64,000 bases of DNA from Enterobacter sp. CC120223-11 (GCF_900215375.1 NZ_OBEF01000008.1:62001-126000), one strand, 5' to 3'. Shown: positions 52,909 to 62,900, counted from the first letter of the stretch. Program-made: numbers and translations. The notes: generated from the letters alone by a model not told the origin.

Positions 52909-54233
52909 GCGGCCACCTCCAGCGTATCGCGCCGCCAGGCACATTCGCCGTTAATCCACGTCTGAGCGATGTTACGATCGTCCCCGAGCGTCATCAGCAT
53001 AAACAGGCGTTCGTAGATGTCGTGGCAGCGCGCGTCCCGCAGTTGCTGCAAAGGGGAAACAGCTGGATCGAGCACCACAAAATCCGCCTCTTTACCGGCC
53101 GCGAAATTGCCAATCTTATCGTCAAGGCAGAGCGCTCGTGCCCCGCCAAGGGTCGCGTGATAGAACGCTTCGCTCGCGCAAAGCTTATAGCTTTGCAACT
53201 GGCCGATTTTGTAGGCCTCGCCGAGCGTGCGCAGCATGCTGAAGGTGGTTCCCGCGCCGACGTCGGTACCGATGCCCATTTTTACCTGCTTATGCCAGCA
53301 GGTGTGCAGCCGGAACAGGCCGCTGCCGAGGAACAGGTTTGAGGTCGGACAGAATGCCACGGCCGAATCGCTGTGGTGCAGGCAATCCCACTCGGCATCC
53401 TGCAAATGGAGAGCGTGAGCAAAGACGCTGCGCTTCCCCGTCAGGCCATAGTGGTGATACACGTCGAGGTAGTTTTCATGCTCCGGCCACAGGCTTTTCA
53501 CCCACTCGACCTCCTGTGGGTTTTCACTCAAATGGGTGTGCAGCCAGGTATCCGGAAATTCTTCACGCAGACGCTGAACGGCTTCGAGCAGCGCGGGCGT
53601 TGAGGTGGGTGCAAAGCGCGGGGTGATGGCGTAGCCAAGGCGCTGATGATTGTGCCAGCGCAGGATAAGCTCCCGAGTTTGCCGGAAGCTCTGCTCGGCG
53701 CTTTCCGTCAGATAGTCAGGCGCGTTGCGATCCATCATCACCTTGCCGGCAATCAGGCGCATATTGTGCTGCGCGGCAGCGGCAAACAAAGCATCGACGG
53801 ATTCAGGATGTACGGTGCCAAACACCAGTGCCGTAGTGGTGCCGTTTGACAGCAGCTGATTGAGGAAAAATGCCGACATCTGCGCCGCATGCCCGGCGTT
53901 GTGATACTGGCCTTCAACCGGGAAGGTGTAGGTGGTGAGCCACTCGAGCAGCTGCTCACCAAAGGCACCCATCATCTCCGTTTGCGGGTAATGCAGGTGG
54001 CTGTCGATAAAACCAGGCACTATCAGCTTGTCACGAAGATCGGTCCAGTCGTTTGGCTGACGAAGGTGTGACTGCCCTTCCTCCCAGCTCATCAGCGCGG
54101 CGATACGCCCTTCGGCGATAAACAGCAAACCATCCTCAAGATAGCGTGCGTGTTGGGCTATTTCCTGCGGCGAATCAGCCACCGCGGCAATATCGAAAAA
54201 ACGGCCTCGCAGCGCAGAACAATAATCAATCAT
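52905..54233 (-). CDS. guaD: Guanine deaminase
   Basis: The protein has 442 residues and hydrolyses guanine to xanthine and ammonia. It is an amidohydrolase with the zinc motif PGFIDSHLHYPQTEMMG, a second His in WLHTHLSENPQEVEWV, and the Asp in GIGTDVGAGTTFSMLRTL; LHYPQTE is characteristic of guanine deaminases. The start MIDYCSALRGRFFDI was chosen because GAGGTC precedes it and longer readings run into the promoter. It is first in guaD-xdhABC, so guanine is taken to urate by one operon. A sigma-54 element lies upstream. Confidence 0.95.
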   Translation of the reverse strand: MIDYCSALRGRFFDIAAVADSPQEIAQHARYLEDGLLFIAEGRIAALMSWEEGQSHLRQPNDWTDLRDKLIVPGFIDSHLHYPQTEMMGAFGEQLLEWLTTYTFPVEGQYHNAGHAAQMSAFFLNQLLSNGTTTALVFGTVHPESVDALFAAAAQHNMRLIAGKVMMDRNAPDYLTESAEQSFRQTRELILRWHNHQRLGYAITPRFAPTSTPALLEAVQRLREEFPDTWLHTHLSENPQEVEWVKSLWPEHENYLDVYHHYGLTGKRSVFAHALHLQDAEWDCLHHSDSAVAFCPTSNLFLGSGLFRLHTCWHKQVKMGIGTDVGAGTTFSMLRTLGEAYKIGQLQSYKLCASEAFYHATLGGARALCLDDKIGNFAAGKEADFVVLDPAVSPLQQLRDARCHDIYERLFMLMTLGDDRNIAQTWINGECAWRRDTLEVAA

Positions 54234-54312
54234 ATCTGACCTCGTCTGATGCCTGTCTGAATAACGGCATACTTTTAGAATAGAAATAAGCAGGTGAGTT
54301 GTCAGACTGAAT

Positions 54313-54328
54313 TGCAAATAAAATGCCA
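54313..54328 (-). promoter_or_regulatory. Sigma-54 promoter of guaD-xdhABC
   Basis: On the minus strand TGGCATTTTATTTGCA has GG and GC ten bases apart and matches TGGCAY-N5-TTGCW at almost every defined position. The predicted start is near 54300, about 67 bases before the guaD ATG. Confidence 0.72.
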
Positions 54329-54412
54329 AACTGGCTTTATCAATAAATGATTAATTATCAATACATTATCTATTATTCATTCATTTGCGCAACAAAATGA
54401 ATAATATTCACC

Positions 54413-54444
54413 CCGCAACCGTTTGCCAAAGTGCGCAAACGGTT
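54413..54444. promoter_or_regulatory. 10-base inverted repeat and PurR-like site before guaD
   Basis: AACCGTTTGC (54417-54426) and GCAAACGGTT (54435-54444) are exact reverse complements with an 8-base spacer. Its centre is about 130 bases before the sigma-54 start of guaD, where enhancer-binding activators usually sit. The left arm with its flank, CCGCAACCGTTTGCCA (54413-54428), also fits the PurR consensus at 10 of 12 defined positions. Confidence 0.55.
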
Positions 54445-54644
54445 ACTCTGCATAAATATCGAATAACCGTCGTTTTTTGTGGGCCAATGCGCCGTTAATA
54501 ACGCACAACGTTGAGGCAACTGCCCCTTTTTTGCGCACGATCAAGGGGCTTTTACGGCGACAAAAGGCAACAAAGTTCCTTTACCGAAGGCTGACCCCGC
54601 GTGCTATGGTATGGCAACCGTTAACGTATTGAGGAACAGGAAGA

Positions 54645-55394
54645 ATGATTGTACTTGTTACCGGAGCCACCGCCGGGTTTGGTGAAAGCATCACCCGCCG
54701 TTTTATCGCCAATGGCCATAAAGTTATTGCCACCGGGCGCCGCCACGAGCGTCTGCAGGAGCTGAAAGAAGAGCTCGGCGATAACCTGCTGACCGCGCAG
54801 CTCGACGTACGTAATCGCGCCGCCATTGAAGAGATGATTGCTAACCTCCCTGCCGAATGGCGCAATATCGATATTCTGGTCAATAACGCCGGGCTGGCGC
54901 TGGGTATGGAGCCTGCGCAGAGAGCCAACGTCGATGACTGGGAAAACATGATCGACACCAACAACAAAGGCTTAGTCTACATGACCCGCGCGGTGCTGCC
55001 GGGCATGGTGGAACGTAACGTCGGCCACATCATCAACATCGGTTCTACCGCCGGAAGCTGGCCTTATGCGGGCGGCAACGTCTATGGCGCGACCAAAGCC
55101 TTCGTTCGCCAGTTCAGCCTGAACCTGCGCACCGACCTGCATGGCACCGCCATTCGCGTCACGGACGTCGAACCAGGCCTGGTTGGCGGCACCGAGTTCT
55201 CCAACGTGCGCTTTAAAGGTGATGATGCGAAAGCAGATAAGACCTATGAGAACGCCAACGCCCTTTCCGCGGAAGACGTCACCGAAGCCGTATGGTGGGT
55301 GGCGACGCTGCCGAAACACGTCAACATCAATACCCTTGAGATGATGCCGGTCAGCCAGACCTACGCCGGGCTGAGTGTCCACCGCCAGGGCTAA
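54645..55394 (+). CDS. ydfG: NADP-dependent 3-hydroxy acid/malonic semialdehyde reductase YdfG
   Basis: A classical SDR of 249 residues that reduces malonic semialdehyde and oxidises L-serine and related 3-hydroxy acids in E. coli. It matches E. coli YdfG nearly throughout: MIVLVTGATAGFGE (TGxxxGxG), IDILVNNAGLALGMEPA, NIGSTAGSWPYAGGNVYGATKAFVRQFS (catalytic Ser, Tyr, Lys), VEPGLVGGTEFSNVRFKGDD, NINTLEMMPVxQxYAGLxVHRQ. AGGAACAGGAAG precedes the ATG. It precedes rspR as in E. coli. Confidence 0.97.
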   Translation: MIVLVTGATAGFGESITRRFIANGHKVIATGRRHERLQELKEELGDNLLTAQLDVRNRAAIEEMIANLPAEWRNIDILVNNAGLALGMEPAQRANVDDWENMIDTNNKGLVYMTRAVLPGMVERNVGHIINIGSTAGSWPYAGGNVYGATKAFVRQFSLNLRTDLHGTAIRVTDVEPGLVGGTEFSNVRFKGDDAKADKTYENANALSAEDVTEAVWWVATLPKHVNINTLEMMPVSQTYAGLSVHRQG

Positions 55395-55486
55395 GGCTGT
55401 ATCCCCCTCCCGGCCGTGCGCCGGGCTGGGCTCAGCGTTAAAAAGAGCGTAAAATAAAGCACTTCTTTCAGGATGAAGACAGAGCA

Positions 55487-56173
55487 ATGACCTCAGAATC
55501 GCAACTCAACCCGACACAGCCCGTCAACCAGCAAATCTACCGTATTTTGCGCCGCGATATTGTGCACTGCCTGATAGCGCCGGGCACGCCGCTGTCTGAG
55601 AAAGAGGTGTCCGTGCGGTTCGACGTGTCGCGCCAGCCCGTGCGCGAAGCCTTTATCAAACTCGCCGAAAACGGGCTGATTCAGATCCGCCCCCAGCGCG
55701 GCAGCTACGTGAATAAGATTTCGCTCTCACAGGTGCGCAACGGCTGCTTTGTCCGCCAGGCTATCGAATGCGCAGTGGTGCGCCGGGCCGCCGGGCTGAT
55801 TACCGATTCTCAGTGTTACCAGCTGGAACAAAACCTGCACCAGCAGCGCATTGCCATCGACAGGCAGCAAATCAACGATTTCTTTATGCTCGATGATGAA
55901 TTTCACCAGCTGCTGTCGCAGATTGCCGACTGCCAGCTCGCCTGGGACACCATCGAAAATATCAAAGCCACCATCGACCGCGTGCGCTACATGAGCCTCG
56001 ACCATGTTTCTTCACCGGAGATGCTGCTGCGTCAGCATCTGGATATTTTCAGCGCGCTGGAAAAGCGGGATGCTGACGCCGTCGAAAAAGCGATGACCGT
56101 GCATTTGCAGGAAATTAGCGAAACGGTGCTGTTGATTCGGCAGGAAAACGGCGACTGGTTTAGCGAAGAGTAG
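55487..56173 (+). CDS. rspR: GntR-family (FadR type) repressor RspR (YdfH)
   Basis: The protein has 228 residues. The winged helix reads [66 protein letters not shown]; the C-terminal FCD domain has the metal-type residues in DDEFHQLL and VRYMSLDH[13 protein letters not shown]. It is close to E. coli YdfH/RspR, which represses rspAB. Likely targets here are the rspA and ydfI upstream regions, which share a CCATACAAG motif. It is 92 bases after ydfG and ends at a shared terminator. Confidence 0.95.
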   Translation: MTSESQLNPTQPVNQQIYRILRRDIVHCLIAPGTPLSEKEVSVRFDVSRQPVREAFIKLAENGLIQIRPQRGSYVNKISLSQVRNGCFVRQAIECAVVRRAAGLITDSQCYQLEQNLHQQRIAIDRQQINDFFMLDDEFHQLLSQIADCQLAWDTIENIKATIDRVRYMSLDHVSSPEMLLRQHLDIFSALEKRDADAVEKAMTVHLQEISETVLLIRQENGDWFSEE

Positions 56174-56207
56174 CCCGGTATGCAGACCACGACCGGACTA
56201 TAAAGAG

Positions 56208-56234
56208 AAGCCGCCTGAAGAGGCGGCTTTTTTA
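56208..56234. terminator. Shared terminator of rspR and ydfI
   Basis: GCCGCC-TGAAGA-GGCGGC followed by TTTTTTATT on the plus strand; it lies between the converging rspR and ydfI genes. Confidence 0.85.
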
Positions 56235-56248
56235 TTACAGCGTCTTTA

Positions 56249-57712
56249 TTACAGCGTCGCGGCAAATTCCGCCACGGTGGCTTTAGCGCCTTTCGCCAGC
56301 AGAGCCAGGTAAGCTTCTGTGACCTGTGCGACAAAGTTCTTTTCCAGCGGCAGTTCGTTGCCAAAGATAGCTTCGATGCCGAGCAGCGCCTTCACGCGGG
56401 CTTCGCCCTGCTCACTCGCTTTCACCGCGCTCTGAATGGTGCTCAGCAGCGGGTCGCAGATCTCGATGGCTTCGCCCTGCTCATCGGTGCCGTCGACGTA
56501 ACGCATCCAGCCCGCCACGCCCAGCGCCAGCAGGGAGAAATCGCTGTTTTTCGCCAGGTGCCAGCGCACAGAATCCAGCATACGCTGCGGCAGCTTCTGG
56601 CTGCCGTCCATCGCGATCTGCCAGGTGCGGTGACGCAGCGCCGGGTTGCTGTAGCGGTCAATCAGCAGATCGGCGTAGCGCGCCAGATCAACGCCTTTCA
56701 CTTTCAGCGTCGGGGCCTGCTCTTTCAGCATCAGCGCATGGGCAGCACGGCGATAATTCTCATCTTCCATGCATTCGTTAATGTGCTGATAGCCGGCCAG
56801 ATAGCCGAGGTACGCGAGGAAGGAGTGGCTGCCGTTGAGCATACGCAGCTTCATTTCTTCAAACGGAATCACGTCAGCAACCAGTTCGGCCCCGGCTTTT
56901 TCCCACTGCGGACGACCGGCGACAAAGTTGTCTTCAATCACCCACTGACGGAACGGCTCGCAGGCCACGCCCGCCGGGTCGCGAACGCCGGTGATGGCTT
57001 CGATTTTATCCAGGGTTTCAGGCGTGACGGCAGGCACAATGCGGTCAACCATCGTTGACGGGAAGGTGACGTGCTGCTCAATCCACACCGCCAGGTCTTT
57101 ATCCAGAGCACGCGCGTACGCACGAACCACTTTGCCGAGGACATGACCGTTTTCCGGCATGTTATCGCAGGACATCACGCTGAATGCCGCAAGGCCAGCC
57201 GCTTTACGGCGCGCCAGCGCTTCCACCACAACCCCCGGCGCCGACGTTGGCTGATGCGGGTTTTGCAGATCCGCGACGATCATCGGGTGATCGAGGTTGA
57301 GATCGCCGGTAGCCGGGTTATGGCAGTAGCCTTTCTCGGTGATGGTTAGCGAAACAATAGCCACCTGCGGCTCGCACATTTTTGCCAGCACGGTTTCCAG
57401 GCCATCAACCTGCGCATGCAGCGCATCTTTCACCACACCGACCACGCGGGCGGTCCAGGCATCAGCGGACATTTCCGCCACGGTGTAAAGGTTGTCCTGC
57501 TTTTTCAGATCGGCAATCTGCTGCTCGCCGCCAATCAGGTTAACTTCGGTGTAGCCCCAGTCGCTGTTGTGCTCCTGAGCAAGAATGTCGGTGTAGACGG
57601 CCTGATGTGCGCGATGGAACGCGCCGAAGCCGAGGTGAACGATGCGGGGAACCAGTTTGTTACGGTCGTAGCCCGGGAGTGACGCTTTAGCATTCAACAA
57701 TTTATTATTCAT
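56249..57712 (-). CDS. ydfI: Mannitol-dehydrogenase-family oxidoreductase YdfI
   Basis: The protein has 487 residues and is close to E. coli YdfI; relatives are fructuronate reductase (UxuB) and polyol dehydrogenases. Visible: [20 protein letters not shown] (coenzyme fold), [83 protein letters not shown] with the catalytic Lys of the preceding EEMKLR segment. A fructuronate/mannonate-type reaction beside RspA is inference. Two in-frame ATGs are possible (57724, 57712); neither has a strong ribosome-binding site, and the second matches the family start. Confidence 0.92.
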   Translation of the reverse strand: MNNKLLNAKASLPGYDRNKLVPRIVHLGFGAFHRAHQAVYTDILAQEHNSDWGYTEVNLIGGEQQIADLKKQDNLYTVAEMSADAWTARVVGVVKDALHAQVDGLETVLAKMCEPQVAIVSLTITEKGYCHNPATGDLNLDHPMIVADLQNPHQPTSAPGVVVEALARRKAAGLAAFSVMSCDNMPENGHVLGKVVRAYARALDKDLAVWIEQHVTFPSTMVDRIVPAVTPETLDKIEAITGVRDPAGVACEPFRQWVIEDNFVAGRPQWEKAGAELVADVIPFEEMKLRMLNGSHSFLAYLGYLAGYQHINECMEDENYRRAAHALMLKEQAPTLKVKGVDLARYADLLIDRYSNPALRHRTWQIAMDGSQKLPQRMLDSVRWHLAKNSDFSLLALGVAGWMRYVDGTDEQGEAIEICDPLLSTIQSAVKASEQGEARVKALLGIEAIFGNELPLEKNFVAQVTEAYLALLAKGAKATVAEFAATL

Positions 57713-57770
57713 CAGGAGACTCATTAGAGTGAAAGGTCGTCGAACATCAGGTTGTGGACCATCTCATGCA

Positions 57771-57815
57771 ATTGGTATGACATCTTTGATTTTTATCAAC
57801 TGCCATACAAGAAGG
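57771..57815 (-). promoter_or_regulatory. RspR operator candidate before ydfI
   Basis: The stretch contains ATTGGTATGACA (from 57771) and CCATACAAG (57803-57811), the same two half-elements that form a compact palindrome before rspA. Position is 59-103 bases upstream of ydfI. Confidence 0.4.
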
Positions 57816-57860
57816 TGAATGCGTGGCAGGTAAATGCGACCTGCCCCGCAAAATCGCAAA

Positions 57861-59195
57861 CTATTTCTCTCCCCACTGCTGGTATTCGGCTTTCCTTTTC
57901 AGCGGTGCGGTTTCCGGCATCAGTGCAAGCCCCACCAGCGAGATCACGCCCAGCACAATCACGTAAGTCGCCATGCCGTAGTAGTGACCGCCGGTTGCCT
58001 GAAGAATTTTCACCGCCACCAGCCCCAGGATGCCGCTGCCAATCAGCGAGCCGAGCTGCCAGATAAGCGCAATGCCGCTGCAGCGAATGTGCGTTGGAAA
58101 CAGCTCCGGGAACCAGGAGGCCTGCGGGGCATAACACATGCTGTGGCCGAAGGTGATCACCAGAATCATCGCCAGCTGCGTCAGCCAGAAGCTGTCCTGA
58201 TTAATCGCAAGGAAGAACGGAACGATGGCCAGAATCTGAATGATGGCCCCGGTGATATAGACCGGTTTACGCCCTATGCGATCGCTTAACGCACCCATCA
58301 TCGGAATCGCCACAATCTCCAGCAGAACCGCCACGATCATCGCATCCATCAGCCAGGTGGCGTTGAGCTGATTCGCTTTCCCGTAGGCCAGTACAATCAC
58401 CGTGAACATTGCAAAGGTACAGGCTTCGATAAGCTTGGCGCTGACGCCCTTCACCACCAGCCCCGGATAGTCCCGAATGACCTCGACCACCGGGCGCGAC
58501 TCCGCGGCTTTGGTTTCGCGAATTTGCGCAAAGACGGGGGACTCATCAATCTGCAGACGAATAAACAACCCAACAAACACCAGCACAGCGCTCAGCAGGA
58601 ACGGAATACGCCAGCCGTAATCCATCATCTGCGCATCGCTCAGGGTCATGTTCAGGACGGCAAACAGCGCCATTGGCAGCAGGAAACCCGTCGGGGCACC
58701 TATCTGCACCCAGCTGGCATAGAAGCCCCGCCGCGAGGGTTCTGAATACTCCGCTGTCATTAACACGGCTCCGGCCTGTTCTCCCCCGACGCCAAACCCT
58801 TGCAGCACACGAATCAGGATCAGCAACGCGGGAGCCCAAAGACCGATTTTCTCGTAGGTCGGGAGCAGGCCAATGCAGAACGTCCCGAGACCGACGATAA
58901 GAATGGTGATCACCAGGGCTTTTTTGCGCCCCACCTTATCGCCGATGTGTCCAAACACGATGCCGCCGAGCGGCCGGGCAAGAAACCCGACGGCATAGGT
59001 CGCAAACGCTGCCAGCGTGCTGATAAGCGGATCGCTGCTTGGGAAAAACAGGTGACCGAAGAACAGCACCGCCGCGGTACCGTAGGCAAAAAAGTCATAA
59101 TATTCTGCCGCGGTGCCAATAGCCGACGCGGTTGCCACGCGGCGAATAGCCGACGTGTTGTTCTCCTGCTGCACTGTATTGTCGATGCTTGCCAT
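57861..59195 (-). CDS. MFS transporter, metabolite:H+ symporter type
   Basis: The protein has 444 residues with 12 predicted helices, of the ShiA/ProP/KgtP group: ASAIGTAAEYYDFFAYGTAAVLFF, FGHIGDKVGRKKALVITILIVGLGTFCIGLLPTYEKIGLWAPALLILIRVLQGFGVGGEQAGAVLMTAEYSEPSRRGFYASW, and ALSDRIGRKPVYI. The ATG at 59195 has GAGGTC upstream and opens the family N-terminus. It follows ydfJ by 26 bases, so the pair is one transcript. The two neighbours are related but clearly distinct, so they likely carry different sugar acids or organic acids. Confidence 0.9.
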   Translation of the reverse strand: MASIDNTVQQENNTSAIRRVATASAIGTAAEYYDFFAYGTAAVLFFGHLFFPSSDPLISTLAAFATYAVGFLARPLGGIVFGHIGDKVGRKKALVITILIVGLGTFCIGLLPTYEKIGLWAPALLILIRVLQGFGVGGEQAGAVLMTAEYSEPSRRGFYASWVQIGAPTGFLLPMALFAVLNMTLSDAQMMDYGWRIPFLLSAVLVFVGLFIRLQIDESPVFAQIRETKAAESRPVVEVIRDYPGLVVKGVSAKLIEACTFAMFTVIVLAYGKANQLNATWLMDAMIVAVLLEIVAIPMMGALSDRIGRKPVYITGAIIQILAIVPFFLAINQDSFWLTQLAMILVITFGHSMCYAPQASWFPELFPTHIRCSGIALIWQLGSLIGSGILGLVAVKILQATGGHYYGMATYVIVLGVISLVGLALMPETAPLKRKAEYQQWGEK

Positions 59196-59221
59196 GTCAT
59201 TTGACCTCAAGGGAGAGAGAG

Positions 59222-60601
59222 CTAGTGGTTTGCAGTTTGTCCGTAAGGAACAGCGCGCTCCGGCGCTGGCTCGGCGGCATCCTGCGGCAGGCTGAGGTCA
59301 CGGTCGCGCACTTCCGGCATCACCAGGGCTGAAATCAGGCCAATCACCGAGTAGCAAACAATCATCACCACAATCGGCCACCAGCCGCCGGTGATATTGC
59401 AGAAAATCCCTGCCAGCAGTGGACCGAACCCGACGGCCACCAGGCCCCCCGCCTCTTTCGATATCGCCATGCGGGTGAAGCGGTTACGCGAGCCGAACAT
59501 TTCCGCCATCGTGATGTTCTCCAGCGCAAACAGGCCCAGCACCGCCACGTTATGGATAACGATCAGGCTGGTCATAATGACGCCCGGCGCCTGGCTCTTG
59601 TCGACAATCAGCGACAGCATCGGATAAGCCAGAATGATGGCTGAAATGTTGAGAATAATGTACGGCAGGCGGCGGCCAAATTTGTCCGAAAGCCAGCCCA
59701 GCAGCGGAATGGTAAGGAAACCCAGCACCGAACTTATCATCAGCGCGTCGGTCGGGATGGCTTTATCGAACAGCAGCGTCTGCACCAGATAACCGGCGAG
59801 GAAGGTCTGAATCAGCCCTGAGTTACCCGCCTGACCAAAGCGCAGCCCCGTTGCCAGCCAAAACGTTTTGCTGCGGAACATCGCCCCGAGCGTGGTTTCT
59901 TCATCCTGCTGCTGTGCCGCAACGGCCCCGCTTTCACTCACTTTCTCGAACACCGGGCTCTCTTTCAGGTTCATTCGCAGCCAGATGGCGAAGATCATCA
60001 CCACTACGCTTGCGAGGAACGGCACGCGCCAGCCCCAGGCAACCAGCGATTCACGATCGAGAACGAAGAACATCAGCGCCCAGATAGCCGTGGCACTCAG
60101 CGTGCCGCAGTTGGTGCCCATCGCCACCAGCGAGGAGATGATCCCGCGTTTGCCTTTCGGCGCATACTCCGCAAGCATGGTACCCGCGCCGGAGATTTCC
60201 GCCCCGGCTCCCAGGCCTTGCACTATGCGCAGCGTCACCAGCAGGATGGGGGCAAAGATGCCAATCTGCGCGTAGGTCGGCAGTACGCCAATAAGCGTGG
60301 TGCAGATCCCCATCATCGTGATGGTGATAAACAGCACCTTTTTACGGCCGATACTGTCGCCCATTTTGCCGAAAATAAAGGCCCCGACAATACGCGCGAT
60401 ATAGCCAGCACCGTAGGTGCCCATCGCCAGAATCAGCGCCATGGCCGCAGACTGTTCCGGGAAAAAGATTTCATGGAAAACCAGCGCGGCGCCAAGTGAA
60501 TAAAGCTGGAAATCCATAAACTCCAGCGCGGTACCGAGCCAGCCGGAGACGGCGGCGCGGGTCAAATCTTTCGTGCTTCGTACAGGTTGATGTTGCGTCA
60601 T
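59222..60601 (-). CDS. ydfJ: MFS transporter YdfJ, full length
   Basis: The protein has 459 residues and matches E. coli YdfJ (MDFQLYSLGAALVFHEIFFPE, IVGAFIFGKMGDSIGRKKVLFITITMMGICTTLIGVLPTYAQIGIFAPILLVTLRIVQGLGAGAEISGAGTMLAEYAPKGKRG). It also has about 28 residues in front (MTQHQPVRSTKDLTRAAVSGWLGTALEF) that complete the first helix. In E. coli K-12 this front end is missing because of the Qin prophage insertion, as I recall. The ATG at 60601 begins a normal family N-terminus. Substrate unknown; genomic context points to sugar acids. Confidence 0.92.
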   Translation of the reverse strand: MTQHQPVRSTKDLTRAAVSGWLGTALEFMDFQLYSLGAALVFHEIFFPEQSAAMALILAMGTYGAGYIARIVGAFIFGKMGDSIGRKKVLFITITMMGICTTLIGVLPTYAQIGIFAPILLVTLRIVQGLGAGAEISGAGTMLAEYAPKGKRGIISSLVAMGTNCGTLSATAIWALMFFVLDRESLVAWGWRVPFLASVVVMIFAIWLRMNLKESPVFEKVSESGAVAAQQQDEETTLGAMFRSKTFWLATGLRFGQAGNSGLIQTFLAGYLVQTLLFDKAIPTDALMISSVLGFLTIPLLGWLSDKFGRRLPYIILNISAIILAYPMLSLIVDKSQAPGVIMTSLIVIHNVAVLGLFALENITMAEMFGSRNRFTRMAISKEAGGLVAVGFGPLLAGIFCNITGGWWPIVVMIVCYSVIGLISALVMPEVRDRDLSLPQDAAEPAPERAVPYGQTANH

Positions 60602-60654
60602 AATGTTGTTCTCGAAAGTAAGAGGCGGACAGCTCACTCGCTCTCTGTTTTTAA

Positions 60655-61674
60655 TTATTCTGCAAAGGTTAAGAGCACCTTGCAGCAACGCTTCTGGTCT
60701 TTTTCAAATACCTCAATGGCTTCACCGACGAGGTGATAATCCATGACGTGGGTAATTAATTTGTCAGGGTCGATGAGCCCTTTTTCCAGCCAGCCGATAA
60801 CCACCGGGAACTTATTGGCATTGAGGCGCGTGGAGTAGACAGTCAGCTCTTTGCCCGTGATCCCCTGCTGCGCCACCTGAGAAGGCTCGGTAGAGAAGCC
60901 CATCAGCACAATTCGCCCCGCCGGAGAAGCCAGGTTCACGGCTTCCTGCAAAATGGACGGATGGCAGGCCGCATCGATAATCAGCGTGGGCTTGATGCCT
61001 TTTTCCTCCAGCGCTTCCTGTAATGAGCGCTCGCCGTTGTTGATGGTCATATCAGCACCACTCCGCTCCGCCATGGCCAGGCGTTCCGGAATGCGGTCAG
61101 TAACAATCACCTGGCTGACGTTATAGACGCCCTTCAGCGCCTGGATGGTGACGAGCCCCATCGGCCCGGCGCCGTAAATCAGTGCGACATCCTGCGCGGT
61201 CGGTTTTGCCTGTCCGGTGACGTTCGCAGCAATAGTGAACGGCTCCACCATGACAGCATGCTTGTCCTCAATGCTGTCAGGGATATGCCAGGCGTTACGG
61301 GCTGGCACCACCGCGTATTCGCTGAAGCCGCCGTCACGATGCACGCCAAGCACCACCAGAGAGGTACAGACGTTCGGCTTGCCAACGGAACACGGATAGC
61401 AATGCCCGCAGCTGATAACCGGATCGACGCTGACGCGCTCGCCGATCCTTTGCTTACTCACGCCCTCGCCCACGGCGTCGATCAAGCCGAAAAACTCATG
61501 GCCGATAACGCGCGGGTATTTCGCAAAGGGGTTATGGCCGCGGTAAATGTGGCTGTCAGAGCCGCAAATGCCCGCCAGTTTGACTTTTACCCTCACTTCC
61601 CCTTCGCCCGGCGTGGGGATTTCGCGTTCTTCAATGACCAGTTCATTCGGCTGACGTATCACTATGCTTTTCAT
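60655..61674 (-). CDS. rspB: Zinc-dependent alcohol dehydrogenase RspB
   Basis: The protein has 339 residues in the medium-chain dehydrogenase family: catalytic-zinc motifs GICGSDSHIYRGHNPFAKYPRVIGHEFFG, structural-zinc cysteines CGHCYPCSVGKPNVC, coenzyme-binding LIYGAGPMGLVTIQ. It follows E. coli RspB closely (KPTLIIDAACHPSIL, QQGITGKEL, RLNANKFPxVI). The start at 61674 has TAAGGAGTTTAACG upstream. It is 11 bases after rspA. In E. coli rspAB was described as affecting homoserine-lactone signalling and starvation; the enzymatic role in L-gulonate/sugar-acid oxidation is plausible from related enzymes but unproven here. Confidence 0.95.
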   Translation of the reverse strand: MKSIVIRQPNELVIEEREIPTPGEGEVRVKVKLAGICGSDSHIYRGHNPFAKYPRVIGHEFFGLIDAVGEGVSKQRIGERVSVDPVISCGHCYPCSVGKPNVCTSLVVLGVHRDGGFSEYAVVPARNAWHIPDSIEDKHAVMVEPFTIAANVTGQAKPTAQDVALIYGAGPMGLVTIQALKGVYNVSQVIVTDRIPERLAMAERSGADMTINNGERSLQEALEEKGIKPTLIIDAACHPSILQEAVNLASPAGRIVLMGFSTEPSQVAQQGITGKELTVYSTRLNANKFPVVIGWLEKGLIDPDKLITHVMDYHLVGEAIEVFEKDQKRCCKVLLTFAE

Positions 61675-61685
61675 CGTTAAACTCC

Positions 61686-62900
61686 TTACCAGTTCCACAG
61701 CGTGCCGTCTTCGAGGCGCGCAACCGGGAGATACGCCGGGTCGTAGGGATATTTCGCGGCCAGTTTTTCATCGAACTCAATCCCGAGGCCTGGTTTGTCG
61801 CCGGGGTGCATATAGCCGTTGTCAAAGGTCCAGCTGTGCGGGAAGACCTCCAGCATTTGTTCGGAGTATCCCATGTACTCCTGCACGCCGAAGTTAGGCA
61901 CCCAGAGGTCAAAATGCAGCGCCGCCGCGTGACAAATTGGGGAGAGATCGGAAGGCCCGTGGGAGCCGGTACGCACCTGATAGAGTGAGGCAAAATCTGC
62001 AATGCGGCGCATGCCGGTGATGCCACCCGCGTGCGTAATGGTGGTGCGGATGTAGTCGATAAGCTGCTCTTCAATCAGCTGCTTGCAGTCCCAGATGCTG
62101 TTGAACACTTCGCCCACGGCGATCGGCGTGACGGTATGCTGACGGATCAGGCGGAAGCACTCCTGGTTCTCCGCAGGCGTCGGGTCTTCCATCCAGAACA
62201 TGCGGTAGTCTTCAATGCTCTTACCGAAGCGCGCGGCTTCAATAGGCGTCAGGCGGTGATGCATGTCGTGCAGCAGGTGCTCGTTGAAGCCAAATTTATT
62301 ACGTACGGCGTCGAAGAGTTTTGGCGTGAAGTCGAGATATTTCTCCGTGGACCACAGCTGCTCCTCCGGCCACTGGCCTTTGGTCGCAGGTTCATAGGCC
62401 AGACCTTTCCCCTTCGCCATCCCGTAGGTGGTTTTCATGCCAGGCACGCCGCACTGGACGCGAATCGCCTTGAACCCCATCTCCTTGTGGCGTGCGTAAT
62501 CTTCCAGCACGTCGTCGATGGTGTGCCCCGTTGTGTGGCAATAAACCATAACCCCTTCACGTGACGCGCCGCCGAGCAGCTGATACAGCGGCATATTGGC
62601 GGCCTTGGCCTTGATGTCCCACAGCGCCATATCCACGGCAGAAATGGCCGACATGGTGACCGGCCCGCGACGCCAGTAAGCGCCTTTGTAAAAGAACTGC
62701 CAGATATCTTCGATTCGGTGGGCATCACGCCCGATTAACTGCGGGCAAAGATGATCCTTCAGATAAGAGGCCACCGACAGCTCGCGTCCGTTTAAAGTGG
62801 CATCGCCCAGGCCGATGATCCCCTCATCGGTGGTGATTTTCAGCGTAACGAAATTACGTCCAGGGCTGGTGACAAAAACCTCTGCTGCAACAATCTTCAT
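61686..62900 (-). CDS. rspA: Mannonate-dehydratase-family protein RspA
   Basis: The protein has 404 residues, an enolase-superfamily member. [24 protein letters not shown] and [95 protein letters not shown] are shared with E. coli RspA. The barrel carries the metal ligands in [19 protein letters not shown] and VGEVFNS, and the His of [10 protein letters not shown]. Members of this family dehydrate D-mannonate or D-gluconate, often slowly. AAGGATC precedes the ATG. It is first in rspA-rspB-ydfJ-MFS. Confidence 0.95.
   Translation of the reverse strand: MKIVAAEVFVTSPGRNFVTLKITTDEGIIGLGDATLNGRELSVASYLKDHLCPQLIGRDAHRIEDIWQFFYKGAYWRRGPVTMSAISAVDMALWDIKAKAANMPLYQLLGGASREGVMVYCHTTGHTIDDVLEDYARHKEMGFKAIRVQCGVPGMKTTYGMAKGKGLAYEPATKGQWPEEQLWSTEKYLDFTPKLFDAVRNKFGFNEHLLHDMHHRLTPIEAARFGKSIEDYRMFWMEDPTPAENQECFRLIRQHTVTPIAVGEVFNSIWDCKQLIEEQLIDYIRTTITHAGGITGMRRIADFASLYQVRTGSHGPSDLSPICHAAALHFDLWVPNFGVQEYMGYSEQMLEVFPHSWTFDNGYMHPGDKPGLGIEFDEKLAAKYPYDPAYLPVARLEDGTLWNW

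Noticed and set aside
55409-55425. CCCGGC-N5-GCCGGG hairpin after ydfG as a terminator
   Set aside because: No T-run, and rspR follows on the same strand; it may be a chance GC hairpin.
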